64,000 bases of DNA from Alistipes sp. UBA934 (GTDB lineage Bacteria; Bacteroidota; Bacteroidia; Bacteroidales; Rikenellaceae): assembly GCA_002293535.1 (NCBI GenBank), contig DBDK01000008.1, positions 203,696 to 267,695 of the forward strand, written 5' to 3'. How positions within the stretch are numbered: position 1 is the first letter of the stretch; each line of letters opens with the position of its first letter. Shown here in pieces: positions 24,111 through 32,293 of this stretch. A model generated the notes under the pieces. It was given only the letters and a program-made list of their open reading frames with translations, was not told where the DNA came from and did not search any database. The translations under genes and the position numbers were made by a program.

Positions 24111-24809
24111 ATGAAAAAGATTGAAACCGAACTTTGTGCTTTTTCGCCTGAGGCGGTCGCAATGGCGGCTGCCGAAGGTGCAACGCGCGTCGAACTTTGC
24201 AGCGCACCGACCGAAGACGGTACAACACCCTCGGCGGCGGCCATAAAGCGTGCACGCGAAATCCCAAACATAGAACTGAGTGTGATGATCCGCCCTCGCG
24301 GAGGCGATTTCGTCTATTCTTCAGGAGAATTCGAAACTATGAAGCACGATATCGCCTTCGCCAGACAGTTGGGTGCTGACGGGGTCGTGTTCGGGCTGCT
24401 GACAGCGGAAGGAGATGTGGATATGGCTCGCACTAAAGAACTTGTGGAGCTGTCAAGACCTATGGAAGCGACTTTCCACAAAGCATTCGACGCCACACGA
24501 AATTGGGAACAGGCGCTCGAAGATATCATCGCAACGGGATGCGTTCGCATACTTACTTCTGGTCAGGGCCGCACGGCAATGGAAGGGATCGAAACCCTGC
24601 GCAAGCTGGTCCAAAAGGCCGACGGACGAATCGAAATTATGGCCGGAGGAGGTGTCAATCCATTGAATGCAGGTGAATTAGCCAATGCAGGAGTCGATGC
24701 ACTGCACTTCAGTGCACGGGCTTCCGGTGCGGAGGCTTCGGGCAAAACTCCCGATCCCCAAAACCCGCAAGTCGATCCCGAATTTATACGCAAAATAGTT
24801 CAACTATGA
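24111..24809 (+). CDS. cutC: CutC family protein
   Basis: A 232-residue TIM-barrel protein of the CutC family, historically linked to copper homeostasis although the biochemical role is unsettled. Visible signatures are the start ETELCAFSPEAV, ATRVELCSAPTEDGTTPS, VMIRPRGGDFVYS, the THK-like stretch TFHKAFDATRNW and the late IMAGGGVNPLNAGEL. The length matches the family. It starts 11 bases after the lipoprotein gene and overlaps the following transglutaminase-like gene by 4 bases, so the three are probably cotranscribed. Confidence 0.9.
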   Translation: MKKIETELCAFSPEAVAMAAAEGATRVELCSAPTEDGTTPSAAAIKRAREIPNIELSVMIRPRGGDFVYSSGEFETMKHDIAFARQLGADGVVFGLLTAEGDVDMARTKELVELSRPMEATFHKAFDATRNWEQALEDIIATGCVRILTSGQGRTAMEGIETLRKLVQKADGRIEIMAGGGVNPLNAGELANAGVDALHFSARASGAEASGKTPDPQNPQVDPEFIRKIVQL

Positions 24810-25924
24810 AACGACTGCTTGTTTTTGCACTTCTCGTAGCCTCGTACGGATCCCTTGGATCTTGTGCCAATCCCGAACACCGCGAGGCGATGGATTACCT
24901 TGTGGTCAATATGCCCGCCGGTGACCGCGATACACTGAGTGTCAGCTATTTGAAATCCAACGTCGATTGGGCTCTCCGTGCGCGTCACGAGTTTCCGTGG
25001 GCGGCGGCATTGCCCGATTCGATCTTCCTGAACGAGGTGTTGCCTTACGCAGTGGTAGATGAGCCACGGGAGGATTGGAGGGAAAAATTTTACGGGATCT
25101 TCGCTCCTAAAGTTCAGGGCGCAACTACTATTCAAGATGCTATCCGGCTTGTCAATAAGCACATAAACAAAGCCGTCGGAGTCGAATACAATACTCTGCG
25201 CAAGCGCACCAACCAAGCCCCCTCCGAGTCGATGGAGCAGGGAATGGCATCGTGCACCGGCCTCTCGATAATCCTTGTGGATGCGTTCCGGTCGGTCGGG
25301 ATTCCGGCTCGTTTTGCAGGCACTGCCGCCTGGCACGACGACCGTGGAAACCACAGCTGGGTAGAGGTCTGGGTAGACGGGAAGTGGTGGTTTACAGAAT
25401 TTTATCCCGATGCCGACGGACTCGACAATGCCTGGTTTTTAGCCGACGCAGGTCAGGGAAATCCCGTCGATCGCGAGTATGCAGTCTGGGCCGTCTCGTG
25501 GAAACCAACCGGCGAGGCATTCCCGATGGTTTGGTCGCCTGAGTCGAATGACGTTCACGGTGTAAATGTTACCGATCAGTATATCTCTCGTTACAAGAAA
25601 GTTACTGACAATAATGCAAAGGCAGGAACTCACGTTCCTGTGAGATTTACAACATGGAAAGCCGAAGTGGCAGACGTCAATCCGGCCGACCGCAACTCTG
25701 CCGACCGAGTCGCAACGAATGTCGATGTGTTCGCCGGAGACAGGCAAATGGGCGGTGGCAGAACCTCAGGCCCGACAGCCGATATGAATAATGCGCTTAT
25801 CTTCTCGCTGCCAAAGAACGCCGAATACATTTTCCGCTGGTGGGACGACGCGGGCCAGATGCACGAAAAGACGGTTGCTGTCTCCGATCAACCAGTTGAA
25901 GCCGAAGGGTTTATCGCACAATAA
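24806..25924 (+). CDS. Transglutaminase-like domain lipoprotein
   Basis: A 372-residue predicted lipoprotein (lipobox LGSC, Cys20). The central domain is transglutaminase-like with the catalytic triad in order: Cys150 in GMASCTGLS, His183 in RGNHSWVEVW and an Asp in YPD at about 202. A beta-rich C-terminal part follows (about 250-372), which looks like an Ig-like or carboxypeptidase-regulatory-type fold. Family members act as proteases or peptide-processing enzymes in the periplasm; the substrate is unknown. The ATGA overlap with cutC implies coupling. The last 14 bases overlap the convergent DUF721 gene. Confidence 0.85.
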   Translation: MKRLLVFALLVASYGSLGSCANPEHREAMDYLVVNMPAGDRDTLSVSYLKSNVDWALRARHEFPWAAALPDSIFLNEVLPYAVVDEPREDWREKFYGIFAPKVQGATTIQDAIRLVNKHINKAVGVEYNTLRKRTNQAPSESMEQGMASCTGLSIILVDAFRSVGIPARFAGTAAWHDDRGNHSWVEVWVDGKWWFTEFYPDADGLDNAWFLADAGQGNPVDREYAVWAVSWKPTGEAFPMVWSPESNDVHGVNVTDQYISRYKKVTDNNAKAGTHVPVRFTTWKAEVADVNPADRNSADRVATNVDVFAGDRQMGGGRTSGPTADMNNALIFSLPKNAEYIFRWWDDAGQMHEKTVAVSDQPVEAEGFIAQ

Positions 25925-26201
25925 GCTCACGAACAAGAGCCGCACCGCAACGAAAGTTAATCTGGTCACGCAGAAAGTTGCGGCGCATAAAAACCTCGTG
26001 CCGAACGACTGACGAAGCTATTCGGACGGTGAGAATGCCGTTGCGAAACGACACCTCGTCCGTACACGCAGCCACCTGAGAGCCAGCTACCTCGGCCCAA
26101 GTATCGGGCAATCGCCCCTCAGCTATTTTTCCGCGGATGACCGGATCGCGAAACAGATCTGCGATCAACTCCCCCACCCTGACCGTGCGTGTGCGCCTCA
26201 T
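25911..26201 (-). CDS. DUF721 (DciA-like) protein
   Basis: A 96-residue protein resembling the DUF721/DciA family, a KH-like domain that in several phyla acts as loader of the replicative helicase DnaB. Visible signatures are the early VGELIADLFRDPVI, LPDTWAEVAGSQVAACT and the late strand-helix GILTVRIASSVVRHEVFMRR. It overlaps the recF stop by 4 bases. The recF-dciA pairing is common near replication genes and supports the assignment. Confidence 0.85.
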   Translation of the reverse strand: MRRTRTVRVGELIADLFRDPVIRGKIAEGRLPDTWAEVAGSQVAACTDEVSFRNGILTVRIASSVVRHEVFMRRNFLRDQINFRCGAALVRELIVR

Positions 26202-27286
26202 AGGATTTCGCTTATAAGTTCGCCTCCCCGCAGCTCAAAAAGTTTGTATTCCCGGCCGCCACGTTGTAAGACATCTTCGAGGCGGGCGCGATTGCAATCG
26301 GATATGAATATTTGTCCGGCGGCAACGGTTTGACCGACCACAAGAGACAAGAGTCGCTCTACGCGCCCTGTGTCGAGTTTATCGAACAGATCGTCCAAGA
26401 GCAGGATCGGCTTCTCACCTGTAGCTTCACTAACTATTACAAGTTGAGCGAGTTTCAGTGCAATCAAGAACGACTTTTGCTGACCCTGCGAACCATAGCG
26501 CCGCAGAGGATGACCCCCAATGCGCATCACTATATCGTCGCGATGCACGCCGCTGGTCGTGAAGCCGTTAGTAATATCTTTTTCACGTGGAGCAAGCGCG
26601 ACCTCCGACCGATGGCTCATCTCTACCTCCTCGCGATCGTCAGACAGATGGGCATAATACCGGGCCACAAGCGGTTGCATTTGCTCGATAATCTCAGCTC
26701 TGCGCCTGTGAATCTGATCGCCGTGAGCAACCAACTGCAGATCGAGAACGTCAAGCAGCTCGGTGGAATCGGCGGCGGGGAGAGATTTGAGAAGTCGATT
26801 ACGCTCGGCCAAAACCGCGTTGTAGCGCACCAATGTCTGCAAATAACTCCGGTCGAGCCCAGAAATAAACGCATTCAACCACCGGCGGCGCTCGTCGGCA
26901 GCATCACTCACCAAAAACGCATCCGCCGGCGAAACCATCACCATAGGAACAACCCCGACGTGATCGGAAAGACGCTCATATTCCTTACTGTCCGCCTTAA
27001 CTCTCTTGCCTGCAGAAGCTGAAAACGAGCACGTTACACCAAGCGACCGTCCTTCATCGAGCAAATATTCGCCCTCGACCACAAAAAATTCCTCGCCGTG
27101 GCGGACACTCTGCCGGTCGGTCATCCCAAACGCACTGCGACCCATCGAAAGGTAGTGGAGCGCATCCAAAACGTTGGTCTTACCAGCACCATTTTCACCG
27201 ACAAAGCAGTTGAGCCCCACCGAAAATTCGGGCGAAGCAACAGCTATATTTTTGAAATTGACCAGCGAAAGACGGCGAAGCATCAT
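26198..27286 (-). CDS. recF: DNA replication and repair protein RecF
   Basis: A 362-residue SMC-like ATPase that helps load RecA at gapped DNA through RecO/RecR. Walker A is GENGAGKT (30-37), the signature motif YGSQGQQKSF lies near 264-273 and Walker B is ILLLDDLFDKLD near 298-309. Two adjacent ATG codons (27286 and 27283) are possible starts. A TAACTTTG box at 27294-27301 would give a very short leader. It forms an operon with the DUF721 gene. Confidence 0.95.
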   Translation of the reverse strand: MMLRRLSLVNFKNIAVASPEFSVGLNCFVGENGAGKTNVLDALHYLSMGRSAFGMTDRQSVRHGEEFFVVEGEYLLDEGRSLGVTCSFSASAGKRVKADSKEYERLSDHVGVVPMVMVSPADAFLVSDAADERRRWLNAFISGLDRSYLQTLVRYNAVLAERNRLLKSLPAADSTELLDVLDLQLVAHGDQIHRRRAEIIEQMQPLVARYYAHLSDDREEVEMSHRSEVALAPREKDITNGFTTSGVHRDDIVMRIGGHPLRRYGSQGQQKSFLIALKLAQLVIVSEATGEKPILLLDDLFDKLDTGRVERLLSLVVGQTVAAGQIFISDCNRARLEDVLQRGGREYKLFELRGGELISEIL

Positions 27287-27289
27287 AAT

Positions 27290-27320
27290 TTTGCAAAGTT
27301 ACAAAAAAGAGTTATCTTTG
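27290..27320 (+). promoter_or_regulatory. Consensus promoter of the TPR-ribH operon
   Basis: TTTG at 27290-27293, a 19-base spacer, and TATCTTTG at 27313-27320. Predicted transcription start is near 27323, about 20 bases before the ATG at 27343. It overlaps the opposing recF -7 box. Confidence 0.72.
27294..27301 (-). promoter_or_regulatory. Putative -7 box (TAACTTTG) of the recF operon
   Basis: It matches TAnnTTTG on the minus strand, 7 bases before the first recF ATG. No -33 element at standard spacing. It lies within the spacer of the divergent plus-strand promoter. Confidence 0.45.
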
Positions 27321-27342
27321 TCGCCTGAAAAATCACACAAAA

Positions 27343-28080
27343 ATGGCAAAACGCAGAAGCACGGCGCCAAAAAAGGCGACAGGGAAAAAGGGAGGGGTTC
27401 AGGTAGAGAAAGATCCGGAAGTTAAGATCGAAAACGCGCTGGGAAAAACCGAAGCCTGGTTTGAAAAAAATTGGAAAACCCTGACAGCTTGTCTGGTCGG
27501 TGCATTGGTCATTGCTGCAGCAATTTACGGCTATGAGGCTCTGTATAAGGCACCTCGCGGGAAAAAAGCTGCCGACGCAATGTACGTTGCCGAGCAGAAT
27601 TTCATCGCCGGAGAATACGCAACCGCACTGAATGGCGATGGCACGGCTCCAGGTTTTGTCGATGTGGTGGACAGCTTCGGGGGCACACCTCAGGCTCGTC
27701 TCGCCGCCCACTATGCAGGGATCTGCTATCTCAAGGCCGGCGAATTGGACAACGCATTGAGCTATCTTGCCAAGTATAAGCCCACTAAAGGATCTCCCAA
27801 TACGATAATTAACGCGCAGAACGAAGGTCTCAAAGGTGACATTTACGTTCAAAAGGGCGACTATGCTACCGCGATCAACCATTTCCGCAAAGCTGTCGAT
27901 GCTTCCGATAACGTTCTCACCACGCCCATCTATCTCAAAAAGTTGGGCTTGGCACTCGAAGCTACGGGTGATTACGCAGCCGCAGTGAAAGAGTACCGCC
28001 GCGTGGCCGACGACTATCCAACCAGCCTCGAAGCACGTGATATTGAGCGATTTGCAGCAGCTGCCGAACAGAAACTCTAA
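27343..28080 (+). CDS. Membrane-anchored TPR protein (YfgM/TolA-like)
   Basis: A 245-residue protein with a very basic N-terminus (MAKRRSTAPKKATGKK), one transmembrane helix (about 48-68, LTACLVGALVIAAAIYGY) and a C-terminal tetratricopeptide region (about 75-245). The TPR units include FIAGEYATAL, AGICYLKAGELDNALSYL, GDIYVQKGDYATAINHFRKA and LEATGDYAAAVKEYRR. The topology, N-in with periplasmic TPR, resembles YfgM-type chaperone helpers or outer-membrane-assembly TPR proteins. It is cotranscribed with ribH 22 bases downstream; this pairing is common in Bacteroidota. The exact role is not known. Confidence 0.85.
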   Translation: MAKRRSTAPKKATGKKGGVQVEKDPEVKIENALGKTEAWFEKNWKTLTACLVGALVIAAAIYGYEALYKAPRGKKAADAMYVAEQNFIAGEYATALNGDGTAPGFVDVVDSFGGTPQARLAAHYAGICYLKAGELDNALSYLAKYKPTKGSPNTIINAQNEGLKGDIYVQKGDYATAINHFRKAVDASDNVLTTPIYLKKLGLALEATGDYAAAVKEYRRVADDYPTSLEARDIERFAAAAEQKL

Positions 28081-28102
28081 TCTAAAATAGAGGGCGGACG
28101 GA

Positions 28103-28633
28103 ATGTCTGAAAAAAAGAAAAATCTCTCGCAATTTAATTCGGTGCCGCCGGCAGATGATATGCGCTTTGGCATCGTGGTGGCCGAATGGAACGGTGAAGT
28201 AACCGAAGCCCTGCTCAAAGGAGCGGTCAAGACGCTACGCAAGGCCGGATGTGCCGAACACAATATCCTTATTAAATACGTTCCGGGAACTTTCGAACTT
28301 CCTCTTGGTGCTCAGTTTTTCGCGCAATACACTGATGTGGATGCAGTTATAGTGCTCGGTTGCGTGATTCAGGGCGAGACTCGCCACTTTGAGTACATCT
28401 GTTCAGGAGCTACTCAGGGAATCGTTCAGTTGCAGATCTCGTGGAATATGCCCATCGCATTCGGGGTTCTCACAACCGATACTATGGATCAGGCGCTCGC
28501 TCGTGCCGGTGGCGAACACGGCAATAAGGGTGACGAGGCGGCCGTTACGGCGATCAATATGGTTAAACTCCAAAACGAAATGGAGCAATCCGCCGAAAAT
28601 ATCAACAGGGAATTTACAAGGAACGTTAATTAA
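28103..28633 (+). CDS. ribH: 6,7-dimethyl-8-ribityllumazine synthase
   Basis: A 176-residue enzyme that condenses 5-amino-6-ribitylaminouracil with 3,4-dihydroxy-2-butanone 4-phosphate to make the riboflavin precursor. Signatures: VVAEWN (substrate-binding Trp), VPGTFELPLGA, VLGCVIQGETRHFEYIC with catalytic His, and GVLTTDTMDQALARAG. A charged 20-residue N-terminal extension precedes the core. The partner enzyme RibBA is encoded at 57845-59071. The 3' end overlaps the convergent hydrolase gene by 8 bases. Confidence 0.95.
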   Translation: MSEKKKNLSQFNSVPPADDMRFGIVVAEWNGEVTEALLKGAVKTLRKAGCAEHNILIKYVPGTFELPLGAQFFAQYTDVDAVIVLGCVIQGETRHFEYICSGATQGIVQLQISWNMPIAFGVLTTDTMDQALARAGGEHGNKGDEAAVTAINMVKLQNEMEQSAENINREFTRNVN

Positions 28634-30131
28634 GAGCAACCTCTACTTCCGTGCCGTCCTGCGCATAACACGCTATGTCATAGGGATTATACCGGAACGT
28701 GATGGTACTTTCTGAGAGTTTGAAATTTTCTGTAGGCAGCACCTCCCCCTGAGTCAGATAGCAGGTTTTTTCAATAAGTTCATCCCAAGTCGATACTCCG
28801 TTCTGTTCCAATATTTGCGCCCTGATCTTCTCTGCCAGAGCCGTTTTTTCTTCTGCTGTAAACAGGTCATTCAGCGTCAGGCGCTTACCCGTCTTCAGAT
28901 CATAGTTCGCATACTCAGTGGTTTCCATACCGTGCGCTCCACCCATATATTCTTGACGCTGAGTCGTATATACCACAATCGTATCACTAATTACCTCGAC
29001 CCTCGTGCTGATCTTCCGCATCTCGCCCCGTCCTGTGTCGATGGGAACCGAATCCTCTAAAATCCATTTGGCAATATCCCCCATCACCCGCTCCGAAAAG
29101 GTCTCCTCCAGCGTGGCATATTCGTCCAAACTACCTGTTTCGGCTTTCTGAAACAAGTGGTTAAGTCCTTCGTATTCGATAACCTCGTAATTCGTGTTAC
29201 CGCCTTTTTCCAGTGCCGCTTCGATTACATCGAGGTTCGCATCCGAGGCCACCTGAATATCACGCGATCCGTTTATCGCCAAAACAGGAACCTTTACCCG
29301 AGAGATGTCCTCGACCGGATCGTAAGTCATAAAAAACCGAGCCCACGCCCCATTTGAGGCCAATATTTGTGTTCTCACGGTGTTCTTAATCTCCTCGGAC
29401 TGGAATGCAAACCCCGGAACCATCACACGGGCGATGCTATCGAGGTTAATCTTTACAAATTCGGGGGTGTTGTCGGTCAGCAACGCCAGATCGTGTCGTT
29501 GTTTCTCTCCCATCTGCTTCACTGCGTGATCGGGTATACCTCTCTGACGCAAAATATTTTCGATCTGCATAACGGAGATTTCGGTACCGTTCAACCCCGG
29601 ACCCGCCATCGACACCACGAATGCCACTTTCGCAGGCTGGGCAGTCGCTGCCATAAATGCAATTTCAGCACCCTCACTGTGACCTACAAGGCCGATTCGC
29701 TGTCGGTCGATCTCTTTTCGACCTCTCAAAAACTCCATTCCGGCAACCGCATCCGCCGCAAAATCGGCTGTTGTTGCCTCTGCAACGGTATCCGGAGACT
29801 CTCCGTAACCCCTGTCGTCATACCTGAGCACAGCCATTCCACGTCGCGTAAAATAGTCTGCCAGCAGCTTAAATGGCTTGTGGCCAAAAAGTTCCTCGTC
29901 TCTGTTTTGAATTCCGCTGCCAGTCAATAACACCACTGCCGGAAACTTCCGGCCTTTGGCGGGCATTGTCAATGTACCGTGCAGTGTTACTTCCGCACCG
30001 GCATTCTTAAATGTAACTTCCTCTACTTTATATGGATACGGCTCTGTCGGTTCTTGCGGCCTTACAATCTCTTGTGCCGAGGTCGAGATTGTCAGCATTA
30101 CTGCTCCCAACAAAACTGTCATCCATCTCAT
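28626..30131 (-). CDS. Exported alpha/beta hydrolase fused to a DUF3298/RsiV-like domain
   Basis: A 501-residue protein with a signal peptide (1-19, STSAQ). The first domain (about 35-345) is an alpha/beta hydrolase of the acyl-peptidase/esterase type: GSGIQNRDEE oxyanion region, YDDRGYGES, nucleophile GHSEGA (Ser152), an acid in NGSRDIQV and His in GLNHLFQ. The C-terminal part (about 370-501) resembles DUF3298/RsiV: ISDTIVVYTTQRQEYMGGAHG, a YDLKTGKRLTLNDLF strand-helix and a long helix. RsiV-type domains bind lysozyme-like ligands in some bacteria; here the role is unknown. It lies two bases after the LRR lipoprotein gene, in one operon. Confidence 0.85.
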   Translation of the reverse strand: MRWMTVLLGAVMLTISTSAQEIVRPQEPTEPYPYKVEEVTFKNAGAEVTLHGTLTMPAKGRKFPAVVLLTGSGIQNRDEELFGHKPFKLLADYFTRRGMAVLRYDDRGYGESPDTVAEATTADFAADAVAGMEFLRGRKEIDRQRIGLVGHSEGAEIAFMAATAQPAKVAFVVSMAGPGLNGTEISVMQIENILRQRGIPDHAVKQMGEKQRHDLALLTDNTPEFVKINLDSIARVMVPGFAFQSEEIKNTVRTQILASNGAWARFFMTYDPVEDISRVKVPVLAINGSRDIQVASDANLDVIEAALEKGGNTNYEVIEYEGLNHLFQKAETGSLDEYATLEETFSERVMGDIAKWILEDSVPIDTGRGEMRKISTRVEVISDTIVVYTTQRQEYMGGAHGMETTEYANYDLKTGKRLTLNDLFTAEEKTALAEKIRAQILEQNGVSTWDELIEKTCYLTQGEVLPTENFKLSESTITFRYNPYDIACYAQDGTEVEVALN

Positions 30132-30133
30132 TG

Positions 30134-30739
30134 CTAACGTCGATAACTTATCGTAACTTCCTTACCACCAAACTCCCATTTGCTTTTCGTGAAGTCTCCT
30201 GAGGTGGGAATGTTGTCGTTGTCGAACCACGCCGTCACCTCGAAAACACCTTTCGCTCCCGGATTTGCATCGCACCAAAGAGTATTCAGGTTGGTGTTTT
30301 TCGATATATCGAGCCCTTTGAGTTGGTTATCATAACACGCAAGGCGCTGCAAGGCCACGTTTTTCGAGACATCGAGCTTCGTGATATCGTTACTGCGGCA
30401 ATTAAGGAATTCGAGCGCCGTATTTTTAGTTACATTCAACTCCTTTAGAGCCTGATCGTGACAGTATAGCTCCGTAAGGTTTGTGAAATATTCGATCCCC
30501 CTAAGCGATGCAATTTTTTGGTCGGTTGCTATCGAGATTTTTTTCACCATCGCTGCCTCCGTGGTCGAAAGTTTCCCATCTCCATCACTGTCCCATTCCC
30601 CCATTTGCTCCGAAACCCACGCCTTGAAAACAGGATCGGTAATTGCGCCCAAAATATTGCTGTCCGAAACGCTGCCGGTAGTGCAAGCCGTGAAGTAAAT
30701 TACTGATACTAAGCCGAGTAAAATTAATTTTGATTTCAT
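30134..30739 (-). CDS. Short LRR lipoprotein with EF-hand-like loop
   Basis: A 201-residue lipoprotein (lipobox YFTAC, Cys about 19). It has the leader DPVFKAWVSEQM, an EF-hand-like loop DSDGDGKLSTTE (about 52-63), five or so LRR units (for example ITKLDVSKNVALQRLACYDN) and the ending VTAWFDNDNIPTSGDF to YRR. It is a reduced paralogue of the gene at 23224-24099 and shares the EF-hand-LRR core with the protein at 2482-4647. It is cotranscribed with the exported hydrolase. The function is unknown; secreted or surface localisation is likely. Confidence 0.78.
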   Translation of the reverse strand: MKSKLILLGLVSVIYFTACTTGSVSDSNILGAITDPVFKAWVSEQMGEWDSDGDGKLSTTEAAMVKKISIATDQKIASLRGIEYFTNLTELYCHDQALKELNVTKNTALEFLNCRSNDITKLDVSKNVALQRLACYDNQLKGLDISKNTNLNTLWCDANPGAKGVFEVTAWFDNDNIPTSGDFTKSKWEFGGKEVTISYRR

Positions 30740-30752
30740 ATTCCTAATTTTG

Positions 30753-30784
30753 ATTGCGCAATATACAAAAAACTATTAAATTTG
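30753..30784 (+). promoter_or_regulatory. Putative promoter of the CoA-transferase gene
   Basis: TAAATTTG at 30777-30784 matches the -7 consensus, and ATTG at 30753-30756 lies 20 bases upstream as a near-match -33. Predicted start about 30787, 22 bases before the ATG. Confidence 0.5.
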
Positions 30785-30808
30785 CGCTCATTTTAATTTT
30801 TCACGGCT

Positions 30809-32293
30809 ATGGCACTCACCAAAATGACGCCTTCAGAGGCGGCGCGACTGATCAAAAACGGCGACAATATAGGTTTCAGCGGCTTCACTCACGCCGGTTG
30901 CCCAAAGGCCGTTCCACGCGCACTGGCTGCCCTGGCAGAAGAGGAACATAACGCAGGACGTCCCTTTAAGATAGGTATGTTCACCGGCGCTTCGACGGGC
31001 GATAGCATCGACGGCGCTCTGGCGAGGGCCAAGGCGGTGAGTTTCCGTACACCATATCAGACAACTCCCGATATGCGCAACGCCATTAATAATGAAGAAA
31101 TCGCGTACTTCGATGTACACCTTTCGACTCTCGCTCAAGACTTGCGCTATGGGTTTTACGGCCCGGTGGATGTGGCAATAGTGGAGGCCTGCGACGTGAC
31201 TGATGACGGACAAATCGTACCCACGGTCGGAGTCGGGATCTCACCCACAGTCTGCTCGCTGGCTAAAAAAGTGATCGTCGAATTGAACAGCTGGCATCCC
31301 AAGGAACTTCGCGGAATTCACGACCTGTGTCAGCTCGCCGACCCTCCCCATCGCAAGGACACGGGGATCACGGCTGTACGTGATCGCGTCGGTTGTGACC
31401 ATATTAAAGTCGATCCGGCAAAGATCGTCGTCGTCGAAGTCAATGAACCGAACGAGGGTTCGGGATTCGCCCCGGTGGACGAAACAACGCACAAGATAGG
31501 CGAAAACGTGGCGAAATTCTTCGTATCCGAGATGAAAGCCGGTCGCATACCTTCGTCGTTCCTGCCGATACAGTCTGGCGTGGGAAATATCGCGAATGCT
31601 GTGTTAGCAGCGTTGGCCGAAAACGACCAAATTCCTGATATGGAGGTATATACAGAGGTGATTCAGGATGCCGTAATAGATATGCTGGCCAACGGACGAG
31701 TGAAGTTCGCCAGCGGAAGCTCGCTCACCGTCTCCAATCCCACTATGGATAGAATTTATGAAAACCTGCCGTTCTTCAAGGAGAGGGTGATGCTGCGACC
31801 GACGGAGTTCTCTAATAACCCGGAAATCGTGCGCCGCCTCGGAATCGTTGCTATGAACACCGCTCTGGAGGTCGATATTTTCGGCAACGTGAACTCTACC
31901 AACGTGATGGGCAACAAGATAATGAACGGCGTGGGGGGCAGTGGTGACTTCACAAGGAGTGCCTATATGTCGATTTTCCTGACACCCTCGACAGCCAAAG
32001 GAGGCAAAATCTCCGCTTTCGTGCCGATGGTCTCGCACACCGACCACAACGAGCACGACGTGAAGATCATCATCTCCGAATATGGAGTAGCAGACCTGCG
32101 TGGGAAATCACCTCGCCAGCGAGCCGAGGCAATCATTGAGAACTGCGTTCATCCGGACTACCGCACGCTTCTACGCGCCTATCTCGACCACGGCACCAAA
32201 GGCCAAACTCCGGTTTCGCTCCCAGTCGCGTTCTCATTCCACCGTGCATTCCTCGAATACGGCGATATGCACCAAGCCGAATTAGCGTTTTAG
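30809..32293 (+). CDS. Acetyl-CoA hydrolase/transferase family protein (succinate CoA-transferase)
   Basis: A 494-residue class I CoA-transferase. It would move CoA between succinyl-CoA and acetate, yielding acetyl-CoA and succinate or the reverse. Signatures: GFSGFTHAGCPKAVPRAL at the start, TGASTGDSIDGALA, the catalytic Glu in YTEVIQDAVIDM (about 290), KFASGSSLTVS, GSGDFTRSAYMS and the late VSHTDHNEHDVKIIISEYGVADLRG. The length is typical. It overlaps the convergent P-type ATPase gene by 12 bases. Succinate and acetate formation is central to Bacteroidales fermentation, and meaB at 50800 points to a methylmalonyl-CoA route in the same organism. Confidence 0.9.
   Translation: MALTKMTPSEAARLIKNGDNIGFSGFTHAGCPKAVPRALAALAEEEHNAGRPFKIGMFTGASTGDSIDGALARAKAVSFRTPYQTTPDMRNAINNEEIAYFDVHLSTLAQDLRYGFYGPVDVAIVEACDVTDDGQIVPTVGVGISPTVCSLAKKVIVELNSWHPKELRGIHDLCQLADPPHRKDTGITAVRDRVGCDHIKVDPAKIVVVEVNEPNEGSGFAPVDETTHKIGENVAKFFVSEMKAGRIPSSFLPIQSGVGNIANAVLAALAENDQIPDMEVYTEVIQDAVIDMLANGRVKFASGSSLTVSNPTMDRIYENLPFFKERVMLRPTEFSNNPEIVRRLGIVAMNTALEVDIFGNVNSTNVMGNKIMNGVGGSGDFTRSAYMSIFLTPSTAKGGKISAFVPMVSHTDHNEHDVKIIISEYGVADLRGKSPRQRAEAIIENCVHPDYRTLLRAYLDHGTKGQTPVSLPVAFSFHRAFLEYGDMHQAELAF

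Noticed and set aside
27283..28263. Open frame antisense to the TPR and ribH genes (minus strand, about 326 codons)
   Set aside because: It spans the promoter and two well-supported genes on the other strand and encodes Cys/Phe-rich sequence without any domain.
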